A model generated the notes under the pieces. The model saw only the letters and a program-made list of their open reading frames with translations, was not told the DNA's origin and did not search any database. A program made the translations under genes and the position numbers. Source: Dryocosmus kuriphilus (lineage: Eukaryota > Arthropoda > Insecta > Hymenoptera > Cynipidae). From it: a stretch of DNA of 64,000 nt. Location: the NCBI GenBank assembly GCA_038277395.1, contig CM076190.1:240851256-240915255 (forward strand), read 5' to 3'. Positions 1-10,718 of this stretch are shown here, one piece after another. Position 1 is the first letter of the stretch. Every line of letters begins with the position of its first letter.

Positions 1-3000
1 TTATGTACTTTTCTGTCAAAGTTTGTTATTTTGTACAGTATTTGCATTTTCTAATATAAAGTATGGCAATCTAAAATTGGCGGTCGCAAATCGTAAATTG
101 TCGTTATTTTTTTTTTGAAATGTAAATTTTCTAGGAATTATTACGAAAAACTCAAATTGGTTTTGCAAACTTCAAATCGTTGCCTTTTTTGTGAAAGTTC
201 GTAATTTTCTATAATTCTGTGCAGAAAATAATTTTGTAGGAAATAATATGAAAAACTACAATTGATGTTGCAAATCGGAAATAGTCGTTTTTTGTAAAAT
301 TCGTAACTTCCTATAATTTTCTGTAGAAGTTGTTTATTTTGCTTAGTAGTTTTTCATTTTTTAAAGCAAAATATAAAAATCTAAAATTAGCTTTCAGAAG
401 TCGTAAATTTTCGTTACTTTTGTCAGGAATTTGAAATTTTCTAGGAAATATTATGAAAAACTAAAATTGCGTTCGCAAACCACGAATTGTTGTTCTTTAT
501 GAAAATTCGTAATTTTCTGTAAGTCTGTGCAGAAAGAAATTTTCTAGGAAATAATATGAAAAACTGCAATTGCTTTTGCAAATCGCAAATAGCTTTTTTT
601 TTTTGGTGAAAATTCGCAATTTTCTATCATTTTCTGTAGAATCTGTTGTTTTCTCTTCTAATTTGTTATTTTCGGATATAAAAAATGAAAGTCTAAAATC
701 ATCTTTTGCATGTCGTAGGTTTTCCTTATTTTTGTTATAAATTTGAAATTTTCTAAGAAATATTATGAAAAACTACAATTGCTTTGGCAAATCGCAAAAG
801 ATTTTTTTTTTCTTTTTTTTTTGTGAAAATTCGTAATTTTCCATAATTCTGTGCAGAAATGTGTAATTTTCTAGGAAATACTATGAAAAATAACAATTGT
901 CTTTTTCAAACCGCAAATGCTTGTTTTTTGTGCAAATTTGCAATTTTCTATAATCTACTGCAGCAGTCTGTTATTTTGTGCAGTAATTTGTTATTTTCTA
1001 AAATAAAATACGAAAATGTAAAATTAGCTTTTGCAAATCGTAAATTCTCGTTATTTTTTTTTAGAAATTTGTAATTTTGTAGGAAGTATTATGAAAAACT
1101 AAAACTGCTTTTGTAAATCTCAAATCGTTTTTTTTTTTGTGAAAATTCGTAATTTTCTATAATTCTGTGCAAAAATTTGTAATTTTCTAGGAAATAATAT
1201 GAAAAACTACAATTGCTTTTGAAAATCGCAGATAGCTTTTTTTTTGTGAAAATTCGAAATTTTCTATAATTTTCCGTAGAATTTGTTATTTTCTGTCGTG
1301 ATTCGTAATTTGTTATTTTCTGATGTAAGAAATGAAAGTCTAAAATTATCTTTTGAATTTCATAAAGTTTTGTTATTTTTGTTCAAAACTTCATATATTC
1401 TAGGAAATATTATGAAAAAACTAAAATTTCTTTTGCAAATCGCAATTTTCTTTAGGTAAAAATTCGCAGTTTTCTATAATTCTGTGCAGAAATGTGTAAT
1501 TTTCTAGGAAATATTATATGAAAACCTACAATTGGCCTTTGAAAATTGCAAATAGCTGTTTTTTGTAATATTCGAAATTTTCTATAATTTTCTGTAGAAG
1601 TTTGTTATTTTGTGTAGTAATTTTATATTTTATAATATAGAATATGAAAATCTAAAATTAGCTGTTGAAAATCGTATATTTTCGTTATTTTTGTTAGAAA
1701 TTTGACATTTTTGGGGAAATATTATGAATAACTGAAATTGTTTTTGCAAATCTCAAATCGTTCTTTTCAGCGAAAATTCGTAATTTTCATTAATTCTGTG
1801 CAGAAAGTAATTTTCTAGGAAAGAATATTAAAACTACAATTTCTTCTGCAAACCGCAAATAGTTGTTTTCTTGTGAAAATTGGAAATTTTCTATAATTTT
1901 CTGTGGAATTTTGTTATTTTGTGTTGCAATTTGATATTTTCTAATATAAGGTATGAAAATCTAAAACTACTTTTCGCAGGTAGTAAATTTTTGTTATTTT
2001 TGTTAGAAATTTGTAATCTTCCAGGAAAATTAGTAATTTTCTAGAATTTTCCGTCGAAGTTTGTTATTTTGTGTAGAAATTTGTTATTTTTTAATATAAA
2101 ATATGAAAATCCAAAATTAGTTTTCCAAATCGTAAATAGTTTTTTTCTTGTAAAATTCGTAATTTCCTATAAATTTCTGTAGAAGTTTGTTATTTTTTAT
2201 ACTAATTTTTTATTTTCCAATATAAATTATGTAAAACTAAAATTACTCTTTCCAAATCGCAAGTTTTTGTTTACGGTAAAAATTCGTAGTTTTCTATAAT
2301 TTTCTGTGGAAATTTTTAATTTCTTGAGAGAATTTTCTAGAATTTTCTGTAGATATTTGTTATTTTATAATCTGAACTATGAAACACTGCAATTGGCTTT
2401 TCCATATCGCAAGTATTCATTATTTTTGTTAAAAATTTGTCATTTTATATAAAATATTATGAAAAAGTACAATCATCTCTCGCAAAACGGAAATTTTCGG
2501 TATTTGTTTTAGAGTCCTGTAATTTTCTATGAAAGGCTATGAAAAACTAGAATTAGCTTTTGCAAATCGTAATTTTCGTTCTTTTAATATAAACATTTGT
2601 AATTTTCTAAGAAGAATTATGAAAAAATGCAAAGAGAGTTTATGCAAAACGGAACTTTTTGTTCTTTTTTTTGTAGAAATTCGTAATTTTTTACAATTTT
2701 GTGTGGAAATACGTAATATTAAGAAATATTATGAAAACCCATAATTAGCATTTGCATTTCGCAAATCGTTGCTTCTTGTAAAAATTCTTAATTTTCTTTA
2801 TTTATCTCTAGAAATTCTCATCTTTTAAGAAAAATTCTGCAAAAATGCAACTGACCATTGCAAATCGCAAATTTTCCTTATCTTTGGTAGGAATTCGTAA
2901 TTTTATACAATTTTGTGTATAAATTTTTTATTTTCTAATAAAAAATGAAAAACTACATCTAGCTTTTGCAAATCGTAGTTTCTCTTTCTTTATATAAAAG

Positions 3001-3032
3001 TTTGTAATTTAGAATAAAACTCAAAAAAATTA
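1..3032 (+). repeat. AT-rich tandem satellite, forward orientation
   Basis: Tandem, diverged monomers of roughly 100 bp, many grouped in larger units. The recurring core reads AAACTACAATTAGCTTTTGC then AAATCGCAAATTTTCGTT, followed by GTAATTTTCTA-type spacers. I call this orientation forward. Short open frames here are low-complexity translations of the monomer in several frames, with no start context or conservation, so I call no genes. Element 1 is inserted at the right edge, and the same satellite resumes at 13423. Confidence 0.85.
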
Positions 3033-3037
3033 AAATT
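3033..3037. repeat. Target-site duplication, left (element 1)
   Basis: AAATT directly before the LTR terminal TG. The identical AAATT follows the other LTR at 13418-13422. Five base pairs is usual for Ty3/Gypsy integration. The pair fixes both element ends. Confidence 0.85.
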
Positions 3038-5647
3038 TGATAAGTACCCCCTCGTTTAAGAGGTTGTTTGGGGGGGGGGGGGACGTCACCGAGGTTATCC
3101 ACTCCTTTTTATCTCGGTCGGTCTGGAGACGGTGGATGCGGGGGTGTATGCAGGGAAGGGGGTCAAGGAGGGGCAGTTCTGGCACTTGCTGAGATAGGAA
3201 TCCAAGGCATGTATGCGTTTAGGGACGTGGCGTTGGCTGGTGGGTGGGGTTAAAAAGACCCTGTTAGTGTCACCCGCGATCAAGAGTTGCCATAGGGTCA
3301 AGCCGTCCATCGCTCGGCCAGGAATGGACCGGGGGGGGGGGGGGAGATAAAAGGAAGTAAACCCGAAGGTCTAGGAGGGATGGTCCCCAAGCGAGCCCAC
3401 CAACCCGGAAAGCGGAGGATTGGCGAGTGCTCACCCGGTTTGTCTCCTTTTTGGCTTTATTATTTAGTGGTTTCCGTATTGCGTTCGATTCTACTCTGGA
3501 TTTAATTTGTATATTTATAGTCCGCGATCCTTCCTAAATTTAGATTTGTCTGACCCCCGTGAGCCAAACGGGATTCAAACGAAGTGCAGGTTGCGACGAG
3601 CATCCCCGGTGCGCGAGCGCTTCGGGGGCGGTGAACGAAGTAGCGACGGCGAAAACGTTTCGAGGGATCCGTCCGCTGCTAGATAAAGCACGTCGTCGTC
3701 GGAGTAGTCGTACGGACTAAAATAGGCCGACCTCTTCGCGAAAGGGTCACACGGTGATGAGGAGACCTCTACTACAGACAGATATTCGCCTACCATTTCT
3801 CGCGCGTCGGGTAGCGGAGGCGAAGGCGGCACGCGTAGTTCCCACGGTCCCGGTGGCGAGTTATAGTCACTAACCCGGACAGGTGAGCGCGAGGCGCCTT
3901 CTTGGCCACGCGTTAGACTCGCCGGCGGCAATGCGTGCCGTGGTTCGGTAGCGAAGGCTGGTACGCGGAGAAGATCGCATGCCAGCAGAGTAAGATGGCC
4001 TGCGGAAGCACTTCCTGATTGACGGGCCCGCTCGGCGGCTAGACGAGCCCGACGACGACGCGCGCGCGAATTAGATCTCGGAGGTCTTCGTACCCCAGTC
4101 ATAAATAGGCGTCGTTGGTGCCCGAGATTCGCGTAAACCTTGGTAAATAATTCCCTCACGCGCGTCAAACTCCCACGTCGGCTCGATGGTTACGACAGCA
4201 GAACCAAGTACGGTCCCGCGGCACTCGTCGAGCTTCGCACCCACTCCTCCCTGTTACGCACGCGAATTCCCGTGTCCGCGGAAGCACACTGTGTGGGACC
4301 TAGTACGGTCCCGTCGATTATCCTCCGAAACACACCATACTCGCGGGTACGGCTCCTAACCCCAGAACGAATCACGAATGGGAATTTAAAATGATCGCAG
4401 CAGAGAAGAAACTAACAGTTTTGCGGCTAGGTGAACCCGAACACGAAAATTTTGAATAAAACGGAAGACGACCCAAGAATTAAACGCGAACAAGTTCCAA
4501 GAAAAGTAAACGCTGATACGAGCACTGACGGTGATTAGGCACTTTGATTCGTGAGAAAAGGAACCACTCCAATTTTTCGGTATGATGTTTATTATTCCTT
4601 GGCGTCGGACGCCATCCAAATTCACAAGAAAAATGAAGGGACGCGTGGCTGCCCCACTTGTAATGTTCAAACGCACTGTTACTCTCGTTTCTGGCTCGAG
4701 ACTCGGTAGCCTCCGCTCTGTGATTCCCGCGGTGGTGGGAACGTCAGCGCATCCCCTGATTGGTGGAGAGTCGACCACGGAGTCGTGGCAAACGAGTGGG
4801 GCGAACACGCTGTGTCCACTATCTCGGGGTCCGAGCGTCGGCACCCGGATCTCTCAAATACAAAAATGTTTAATAATGATTTTAAAAATATTACATATTA
4901 ACTTAAAATTCTAAAAATTTTACATCTAGTTCGTAATACTATAAACGTATTTTCCCTGCAAACGGGACAGGGATAACCCTAACAGGACGACTGTTCGGGT
5001 TTATTTGCTTAAATTTAATTATACTAGTAAAATAAGAAAAATGTAAATATATAATTAACCCGAATAGTTGCCCTATTTTGATAAAAATAATTTCTTATTT
5101 TAAATAATCCCACTTTATAGGGCTAAAGAGTCTTACTTGAGTTTTATGTTCCCAGAGTTAATATCTATTATAATACCTAAATCCAATCCCATAATCTTAT
5201 TATTATTCCATACTCTATTTGGATTTCCTAGAGGAACATTCATTCTGAAGAAACGAGCCGGTTGAGATCCATCAAGTCTTGGTCATTAGGTTAGAGGGAG
5301 AAGCGTACGGGAGGAGAAGAGATGGAGGGTAATTTCAGTAAGAGTGAGAGCGCCTAGGAAAGAGAGGAAGGATAGATGACCAAGCTTGAGTGAGAGCTCG
5401 ATGCCTCGCGTGCTTGGGAAGGCGGAAGCAACACGTGCTTTCCGGCGCCAAGTCTCGAAACAGTTGAATGGGACAAAGGATGAGTCGTGAGAGAAAGCGA
5501 ACTCGTCGATTGCAAACGGCATGAATCCGACGCGTCATCCTGCCAAATTTTTTCAGCCGAGTTTCTAACCAAGGAAGCTCGAGTGGACGACACGCTGGAC
5601 GAGCGTCGGCCTCAGGTGTTCTCAACTATCGCCTGTGGCCTACAACA
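3038..5647 (-). repeat. 3' LTR of element 1
   Basis: About 2.6 kb, unusually long for a Gypsy LTR. Read on the plus strand it starts TGATAAGTACCCC and ends CCTACAACA, matching 10719-13417. In element orientation, a CCAAT box sits near 4760 and an AATAAA signal at 4588-4593, so transcription should start just upstream of that signal and R is short. U5 is therefore about 1.5 kb and contains an open reading frame (3575-4168). G homopolymers at 3069-3082 and around 3330-3345 are slippage-prone. Confidence 0.9.
3575..4168 (-). CDS. LTR-encoded protein (U5 ORF), 3' LTR copy
   Basis: An uninterrupted frame of about 197 codons within the LTR. I do not recognise the protein. Visible features in order: an Arg-rich block (residues about 27-47, with RARRRRARLAAERAR), a VPAFATEPRH motif near 88, a GPWELRVPPSPPLPDA motif near 127-143, an acidic DDDVLYLAADGS block near 168, and a basic nuclear-localisation-like tail with PPPKRSRTG. 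The same motifs in the same order occur in the LTR of element 2 (32800-33477), although the DNA is much diverged. The first codon is uncertain: the corresponding codon in the 5' LTR is ATG (at 12012), here changed to AGG at 4154-4156, so this copy may lack its natural start. On genomic RNA this frame would precede gag. Function unknown; nucleic-acid binding or nuclear action is inference from composition. Confidence 0.6.
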   Translation of the reverse strand: MTRVRELFTKVYANLGHQRRLFMTGVRRPPRSNSRARRRRARLAAERARQSGSASAGHLTLLACDLLRVPAFATEPRHALPPASLTRGQEGASRSPVRVSDYNSPPGPWELRVPPSPPLPDAREMVGEYLSVVEVSSSPCDPFAKRSAYFSPYDYSDDDVLYLAADGSLETFSPSLLRSPPPKRSRTGDARRNLHFV

Positions 5648-5670
5648 AATCCACCCCAACCCGGATAGAG
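5648..5670 (-). promoter_or_regulatory. Polypurine tract of element 1
   Basis: On the minus strand, CCGGGTTGGGGTGGATT lies immediately before the 3' LTR. The equivalent purine-rich site, CCGGGAAGGGGTGGAATTA, precedes the 3' LTR of element 2. This is the expected position for plus-strand priming. Confidence 0.7.
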
Positions 5671-6105
5671 TTTGCTTACCCTCGTGACGTCATTATTGAA
5701 GATTTTCCCTCTCTCCGAGTGTTTTTACATTTCGTTATCTTATTTCTCTATTAGTGGTACCTCTCGGTAGCCACCCTTATCTAATACATAACCTAACATG
5801 GGTACCTCACGACAGCCCCTTATCTTACACATAACCTAGTTAGGGTACCTCACGGCAGCCCGACCTATCCTAAGCTAACTAATGCGTAGGGGCTGACGCC
5901 CGCTTTGCTCTATTCCGTGGTTAACCAGCGCTCCCTCGCCGAGGAGCGTAGCGTCATGCGTCCCGGTATGCGACCGGAATGCGTGGGCGTAGGCGGTAGC
6001 GCCTCCTGGCGCCACCGGGATCTTCCTCTTGGTCCTCGGAATCATGGGCCCGCGGGTTGGGCCGAGTGGGGTACCCATCGTCCTGCTGGGGTAGCTCGCC
6101 GGCTT
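5671..6105 (-). other. Internal 3' region of element 1, non-coding
   Basis: Lies between the repetitive tail frame and the polypurine tract. It holds three degenerate copies of a GGTACCTC(A/T)CGGCAGCCC-like motif (about 5757-5870), a short local repeat. I find no envelope or other gene; the open frames here overlap one another and resemble nothing in element 2 beyond short patches. Confidence 0.5.
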
Positions 6106-6621
6106 TCAAGGGTTGGTGGTGCGCTTGTGCAGCGGCACCGACGTCGTTGGGTCGGCGCTTGTTTGGGCCGGCCTCGTTTTCTCCCCTGCCAATGCTTTCG
6201 GCAGGATCCTCGTCCGCCGACGAGACAATCTGCCGTCATCCTCCTCCCTGGCGACGGTTTCGCCAGGGTGTTCGTCGCTTGCTCCACGGACGCTTTCGGC
6301 ATAGTTGTGGTCCGTCCGATGAGACAATCTGCCGTCATCCTCCTCCCTGGCGACGGTTTCGCCAGGGTGTTCGTCGCTTGCTCCACGGACGCTTTCGGCA
6401 TAGTTGTGGTCCGTCCGATGAGACAATCTGCCGTCATCCTCCTCCCTGGCGACGGTTTCGCCAGGGTGTTCGTCGCTTGCTCCACGGACGCTTTCGGCAT
6501 AGTTGTGGTCCGTCCGATGAGACAATCTGCCGCCATCCTCCTCCCTGGTGACGGTTTCGTCATGGTGTTCGTCGCTTGCTCCGTCGACGCTTTCGGCATG
6601 GTTGTGGTCCATCGGGAGCAC
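6106..6621 (-). pseudogene. Element 1 Pol tail frame containing 33-residue tandem repeats
   Basis: An open frame of about 171 residues downstream of the integrase C-terminus. It is dominated by near-identical 33-residue units with YAESVRGASDEHPG and ETVAREEDDGRLSH: acidic, hydrophilic and without cysteine. Element 2 has at the same position a tail of 10-residue AESVGGA units followed by a similar acidic end, so the tail is an element feature and not a chance frame. It is separated from the integrase frame (6667-6990) by a frame change. Role unknown; a disordered integrase tail is the simplest reading. Confidence 0.5.
6222..6617 (-). repeat. 99-bp minisatellite, four copies, in frame
   Basis: Unit starts at 6222, 6321, 6420 and 6519, exactly 99 bp apart, so each adds 33 codons. 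The first three are almost identical and the fourth is diverged, which suggests recent local amplification within the element. Confidence 0.9.
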
Positions 6622-6666
6622 CTGTTCGGTGGCTCCTTGCTCTTTCCGGTTCCTGTGCGCGGCTCC

Positions 6667-7519
6667 TTAAGTTGGAGCCGGTATCAGGGTACTGACGTGT
6701 ACATTCTGGGCGTTGTCGTCTCTCCAGATCCAATAGAAATTACCAGCGATGTGATCGATAACCCGGAAGGGCACAAGCCGGGCTGGGGCCACCTTCGCGT
6801 TGAACACGGCAGCCTGGCTGGATAGTTGGTGGTTCGGGGCATAAACCCAATCGCCTAAGTAGAAACGTGGCGGTACGGGGCGGCAGTGTATAGAGCCTGA
6901 TAGGCCGCCTGTCGTAATCGGGCTTCGTCTTCCCGATTTTTCAACTCTTCTGTCGGTTGTAGATCGTTGCGAGCTTGTTCGATATTCCATTCTCCGAGGC
7001 GAAGAATCGTCCTTCCCATGAGGTGATGGCTCGGTGTGACTCCCGTTGACGCGTTAAATCTCCTGCGAAGGCCGAAGAGCAGCTCGGGCAGGTGTCTATC
7101 CCAGGTTTGCTGGTTTCCATGGTGTAGACGCAGCCGGAGTCCCTTTTTTAATTTTTGATTCCTCCGTTCGGTGGGGTTGGCTCGCGGGTGATAGATGGGC
7201 GTGGTCCACAACTCGCAACCCCACCGATCACTTCCCTCTGCTCAGGCCTTTCCGGTAAATTGTGGGCCGTTGTCACTGAGTACGCGGTGTGGGTACCCTA
7301 CCGACTGAAAACTTGTTCTTCCATTATTTTGATAATTTTCGGGGCTTCGGAAGCCCTGAGGGGAAACGCCTCGACCCAACGCGTAAACAGGTCGGTCACT
7401 ACGAGGATGAATCGATGACCCTGCTTCGTGCGTGGATATGGTCCCATTAGATCGACCGCGTCCGTATTCCAGGCTTGTTGCATGGGGCGACGAAGCTGGT
7501 TATCGGGCTGTCGCCCCAC
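6667..7519 (-). pseudogene. Element 1 integrase (broken)
   Basis: Integrase would insert the retrotransposon cDNA into the genome. On the minus strand I see the catalytic-core landmarks VDLMGPYP (first Asp), SDNGPQFTG (second Asp) and NPTERRNQ (Glu), then a C-terminal segment with VPFRVIDHIAGNFYW like the GPY/F module of Gypsy integrases. The N-terminal HHCC zinc domain is mostly deleted: only a CICCKPVRG remnant remains near 7530, joined to sequence that should lie before it. A TGA at 7242-7244 replaces the Trp codon found in element 2, and the frame changes near 6860-6990. Not functional. Confidence 0.8.
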
Positions 7520-7592
7520 GCACCGGTTTACAACAAATACATCCTCCCTCCATACTTCCTCCAGAAATCTTGATCGGTCAGACGGTTTCGAT

Positions 7593-8217
7593 TCATGAAG
7601 CTCTGCTCATCGGGGGCAAGTTGGGGTGCATTTTGTAGCTCTCGTCACCGGAGAGCGTTTCGGTTAATGGCGGGATCCGACTGTTGGGCTTCCACAATTT
7701 CGTGGAAAAGTGGGGGTCGTGCCAAGGCGCTGAGCTCCGGAGTTGTATCTGCGCCATCAGGGCGGCTTGCCTAGTGGGTGGGCGGCAACATGGCAGCCAT
7801 GTCGGGTTCGCCGGGCGAAAGTTCATCGGGGTTAGGGTACCTCGACAAGGCGTCGGGCAACTCATTTTCCTTCCCTGGAACATGCTCTATCGTACGGGGA
7901 AATCTGCTGAGGAACAGGTCCCATCGGGTCAGATTGTCATGCGTACCTTTTTGGCGCTCTAACCACGTTAAGAGTTTGGTATCGGTCCGCAGGGTGAATG
8001 GGCGATCCTCTAAAAACGGCCGGTAACGCTTGATAGCCCACACAATGGCAAGGCACTCCTGCTCATTACAATGATAACGCGACACGGTGGGTATGAATTT
8101 CACGCTTGCGAAAGAGATAATTTTTCTTTTCCCCCTCGGATCTTCTTGCATAAGCACTGCGCCCATGCCGCGTGCGCTGGCGTCAGTCTGGAGGATAAAG
8201 CGAAGTTCGGAGTCGGG
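7593..8217 (-). pseudogene. Element 1 RNase H domain and linker
   Basis: The minus-strand frame 7771-8166 carries MGAVLMQEDPRGKRKIISF, NEQECLAIVWAIKRYR, TLRTDTKLLTWL and PGKENELPDALSR, the standard landmarks of a Gypsy RNase H that removes RNA from the RNA-DNA hybrid. The Asp-containing TDASARGMGAVL start is read at about 8180. A linker to integrase (EPDMAAMLPP) follows and then breaks frame near 7770. The domain itself is fairly intact, but no continuous Pol frame links it to RT. Confidence 0.8.
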
Positions 8218-9099
8218 TCAGCTAAGCGTAACCGGGCTCTGAAAAGAGAGCTTTGCTGTCTCGAAATGTTTGAAGGCTTCGGGGGTCAATTTGTCAATTT
8301 CAACCAAGGCTATATGTAGTAAGTGTTCCTCCCAACTACGGGAGTATATGACTTTATCGACCAGATACGGGGTAGCATGGACTCCCCACTGCTCAGCCAG
8401 AACCTGTCGCATTAGGTTCCGGAACGCTCCCGGGGCGTTCTTTAGGCCAAAGGGCATGACTCGGAACTGAAACTATCCGCCGCCGGGCATGGAAAAGGCA
8501 GTGTACTTGCGCGAACATGGCGACAGCGGCACTTGCTAATATCTGCTCTTCAAATCAAGGGTAGAAAGAATCTTTGCGGTCCCTAGATCCTTTAACGTCT
8601 CATGTATCCGTGGGAGACACTGGGAGGCATCCACTGTCATGCTATTCAACCGACGGTAGTCAACGCAGAAACGGTTATCGGCGTCTTTCTTACCGGCGAT
8701 CACTATCGCGGAGCTGAAGGGGGAGGTGGTCGATTCAATGATACTATCCGGTAACATTTCTCGGACCTGAACGTCGATGTACTGACGTTTTTCGTCCGAG
8801 TAACGACGAGGGGCTTCTCGGAATGGGTGCCTTTCCTTTAACTGGATCCTGTGTTCGACGTTCGCTAAGGTATGCTTAAGCCGTCCGCCGTCATGGAAGA
8901 GGGGTGCGTGGGAGCAGGTTAAACGGGCGAAACTATCTCGGTGTTCGGGCGGGAATTCGCTCTGAACCGAAATTTCTCCGGTGGGAATATCGAGTTCCTG
9001 AGAGTGGGGGAGGGGACTGAGGTAGACCCGCTGGCGGACAGTGCTGCCGACGAAAATACAATCGGCAACATGATCGTGGATGATCTGGTGTTGCTTCAA
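8218..9099 (-). pseudogene. Element 1 reverse transcriptase (broken, catalytic box altered)
   Basis: Frame 8536-9099 has the RT fingers and palm: HRIQLKERHPFREAPRRYS, SPFSSAIVIAGKKD, FCVDYRRLNSMTVDA and LSTLDLKSRY. It breaks near 8536 and resumes at 8457 with MPFGLKNAPGAFRNLMRQVL. The catalytic motif reads YLVD where element 2 has YLDD, so a metal-binding Asp is lost. After about IYSRSWEEHLLHI the thumb and connection are deleted and sequence jumps to LTPEAFKHF, just before RNase H. Clearly inactive. Confidence 0.85.
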
Positions 9100-9357
9100 T
9101 CAGGGTCGACCGATTATCAGCTGGGCACGAAGCTCTGGGCTAACATGGAGGAGTCCAGGGTAGGTGGCACCCTGGAGCATGGGGTGCAAACTGATGACAC
9201 CGTTGAGCGCGATGGTGGCCCCTACGGCTGCCAAAAGCGCATGGGGGGGTCCATTTAAGCGATCTCGCATCTCAAGATCCGTCAAGATTGCTTCGTTGAC
9301 GAAGTTCTCCGATGCGAGAGTGTCGATTTCAGCTATGACCTCTCGCGGGCTTAACAA
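9100..9357 (-). pseudogene. Element 1 retroviral-type aspartic protease region
   Basis: An 85-residue frame with REVIAEIDTLASENFVNEAIL, followed by a hydrophobic strand GATIALNGVISLHPML and a GLLHVSPELRAQLIIGR end. In element 2 the parallel stretch is at 26860-27190. It sits between gag and RT as protease does in Ty3/Gypsy. The usual DTG/DSG active site is replaced by DTLASENFV, an apparent variant in both elements, so either this is a degenerate protease fold or the motif has shifted. Confidence 0.6.
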
Positions 9358-9401
9358 AATTGAGACGCGAGGTAGGCTGCTGAGATCCGTAGATATGGCG
9401 T

Positions 9402-10508
9402 TTAAGAAGGGGGTGCATTGTCTGTGGCAGGGGCGGCCGGCGCATCGGTTTCGGCCGCCCGATCCCTCCAGTTTCTCGGGAACGAGGAACTTTGTCGGGC
9501 CCTGATAACGGACACACTCCCGGTAAAAATGACGCCCCGGGAAATAATGGCATTGCGGCGGGGTCTGGTGTTCGGGGTAGCCTCGGAGCTGCCTGAAGGT
9601 GGCTGTGTTGCTGCGGGAGTTCTGCTTGGTGCAGACTCTCGGCCGGCCCTTCGAGATTTCTCTTCTGCCTCGTCGTTCTTGGCCTCTACGGCTCGTTCTA
9701 CCAACTCCTCGAATGTGGATATGTGGGCTGCTCGTAGCACGTTTTTAATTGAGAGCTTCAAAGCCTCGAGCAAAAGGGCGATTACTTGTGCCTTCGTGGC
9801 ATGTGGGAGCAGATGGAGGGCCAGAAGATATTTTTTTTGTAGAAATACTCCGGCCACATCCTTTTCTTCCTGCTTGGAAGAGTAAAGTTTGATATGGAGT
9901 TTGTTAATTGCAGTGACTCCGGTGAAATGCTGCAGGAGCAAACTTCGGAACTTAATCCACGGCAGGGACAGGTTCCGGTATGCTTCAAACCATTTAGATG
10001 CCTTGTCCGACAGCGATTTGTGAATTATGCGGATCCACAATGTCGGCTCTATCGCTGCTTCCATAAAATACGTCTCCATTTGGTCCAAGAACGCCTCTGG
10101 GTCCTCGTGATCCAAACCTGAGAATGTAGGTGCGGGGACGTCAGGTGAGCATATCGCTCGTACCAGAACTTGCCAGTCTGCGAGCGGCGTGCCCGCGTGT
10201 GATGCTGGCATCATAACTCCGTCTCTGATTGGGGAGTGAGAGGCCTGGCCGATCCTTCTGGACTCGATCGGTGGGGGTGAGATCGGCCGGTGATAAACTG
10301 GCGCCGTTTCTTCTTCTAAGTTGCTGTTTTGTCTTGGCACGGCCTCGTCGGCGTATCTTTGTCCCTGGAACAACATTCGAGGTGTGTTTCTTGGGGTCGT
10401 AGGGGCTGACTTGCTTCTTTCCTTTGAATTATTTGGAAGCAATGGGCGTCGTCTGACTGGTTCGCTCAATGTAGTTGGAGTGGTGAGGTTGTCACCTTTC
10501 GGGTGCAT
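9402..10508 (-). pseudogene. Element 1 Gag polyprotein (3' end frameshifted)
   Basis: A 368-residue frame. The N-terminus is basic and proline-rich. From about residue 108 it has the retrotransposon Gag core (LADWQVLVRAI, FSGLDHEDPEAFLDQMETYF, ASKWFEAYRNLSLPWIKFR), then a helical stretch with TFEELVERAVEAK. Gag packages the genomic RNA into particles. Near the C-terminus the zinc-knuckle sequence is out of frame and one cysteine is lost (CHYF in place of CHYC of element 2), so the last 50 or so residues are a frameshift product. Start chosen at the first ATG (10508), after the primer site and leader. Confidence 0.85.
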
Positions 10509-10692
10509 TTAGTTTGTAGGTAATGAGGGCGCCACCGAGTTTTTGGGATCAATCGAAACCGATTGAATACGAGTGGATATTGTCCTGGTCGGAGGTCTTC
10601 CGGGGCCACGGCGAGTTGATATCGGCGAGTGAATCATCTGGACTCTTGGGTCTGATTCGTCCTCAACTCTGTTTAGGATCAAGAAAAACTCT

Positions 10693-10715
10693 CGAGCCCC
10701 ACGTTCGGGCCGCCA
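10693..10715 (-). promoter_or_regulatory. Primer-binding site, tRNA-Lys(CUU)-like
   Basis: Minus strand TGGCGGCCCGAACGTGGGG, continuing GCTCGAG, starts a few bases after the 5' LTR end. It matches the complement of the 3' end of animal tRNA-Lys(CUU), as I recall that tRNA, except for two single-base insertions. This is the position for minus-strand priming. Confidence 0.7.
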
Positions 10716-10718
10716 AAT

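Noticed and set aside
3068..3310. Gly-rich frames at the LTR edge, also at 10741-10989
   Set aside because: They span G homopolymers and lie in the LTR on both strands with no shared frame in element 2.
5671..6105. Envelope gene (errantivirus-like) after pol
   Set aside because: No frame with signal peptide, fusion peptide or membrane anchor lies between integrase and the 3' LTR in either element.
5905..6825. 306-codon plus-strand frame over element 1
   Set aside because: Antisense to the integrase tail. Its internal repeats are the complement of the 99-bp coding minisatellite, and element 2 has no match for it.
10690..10716. tRNA-Lys gene
   Set aside because: Only the last 20 or so bases of the tRNA are matched, in antisense to the element and next to the LTR end; no cloverleaf. 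It is the primer site.
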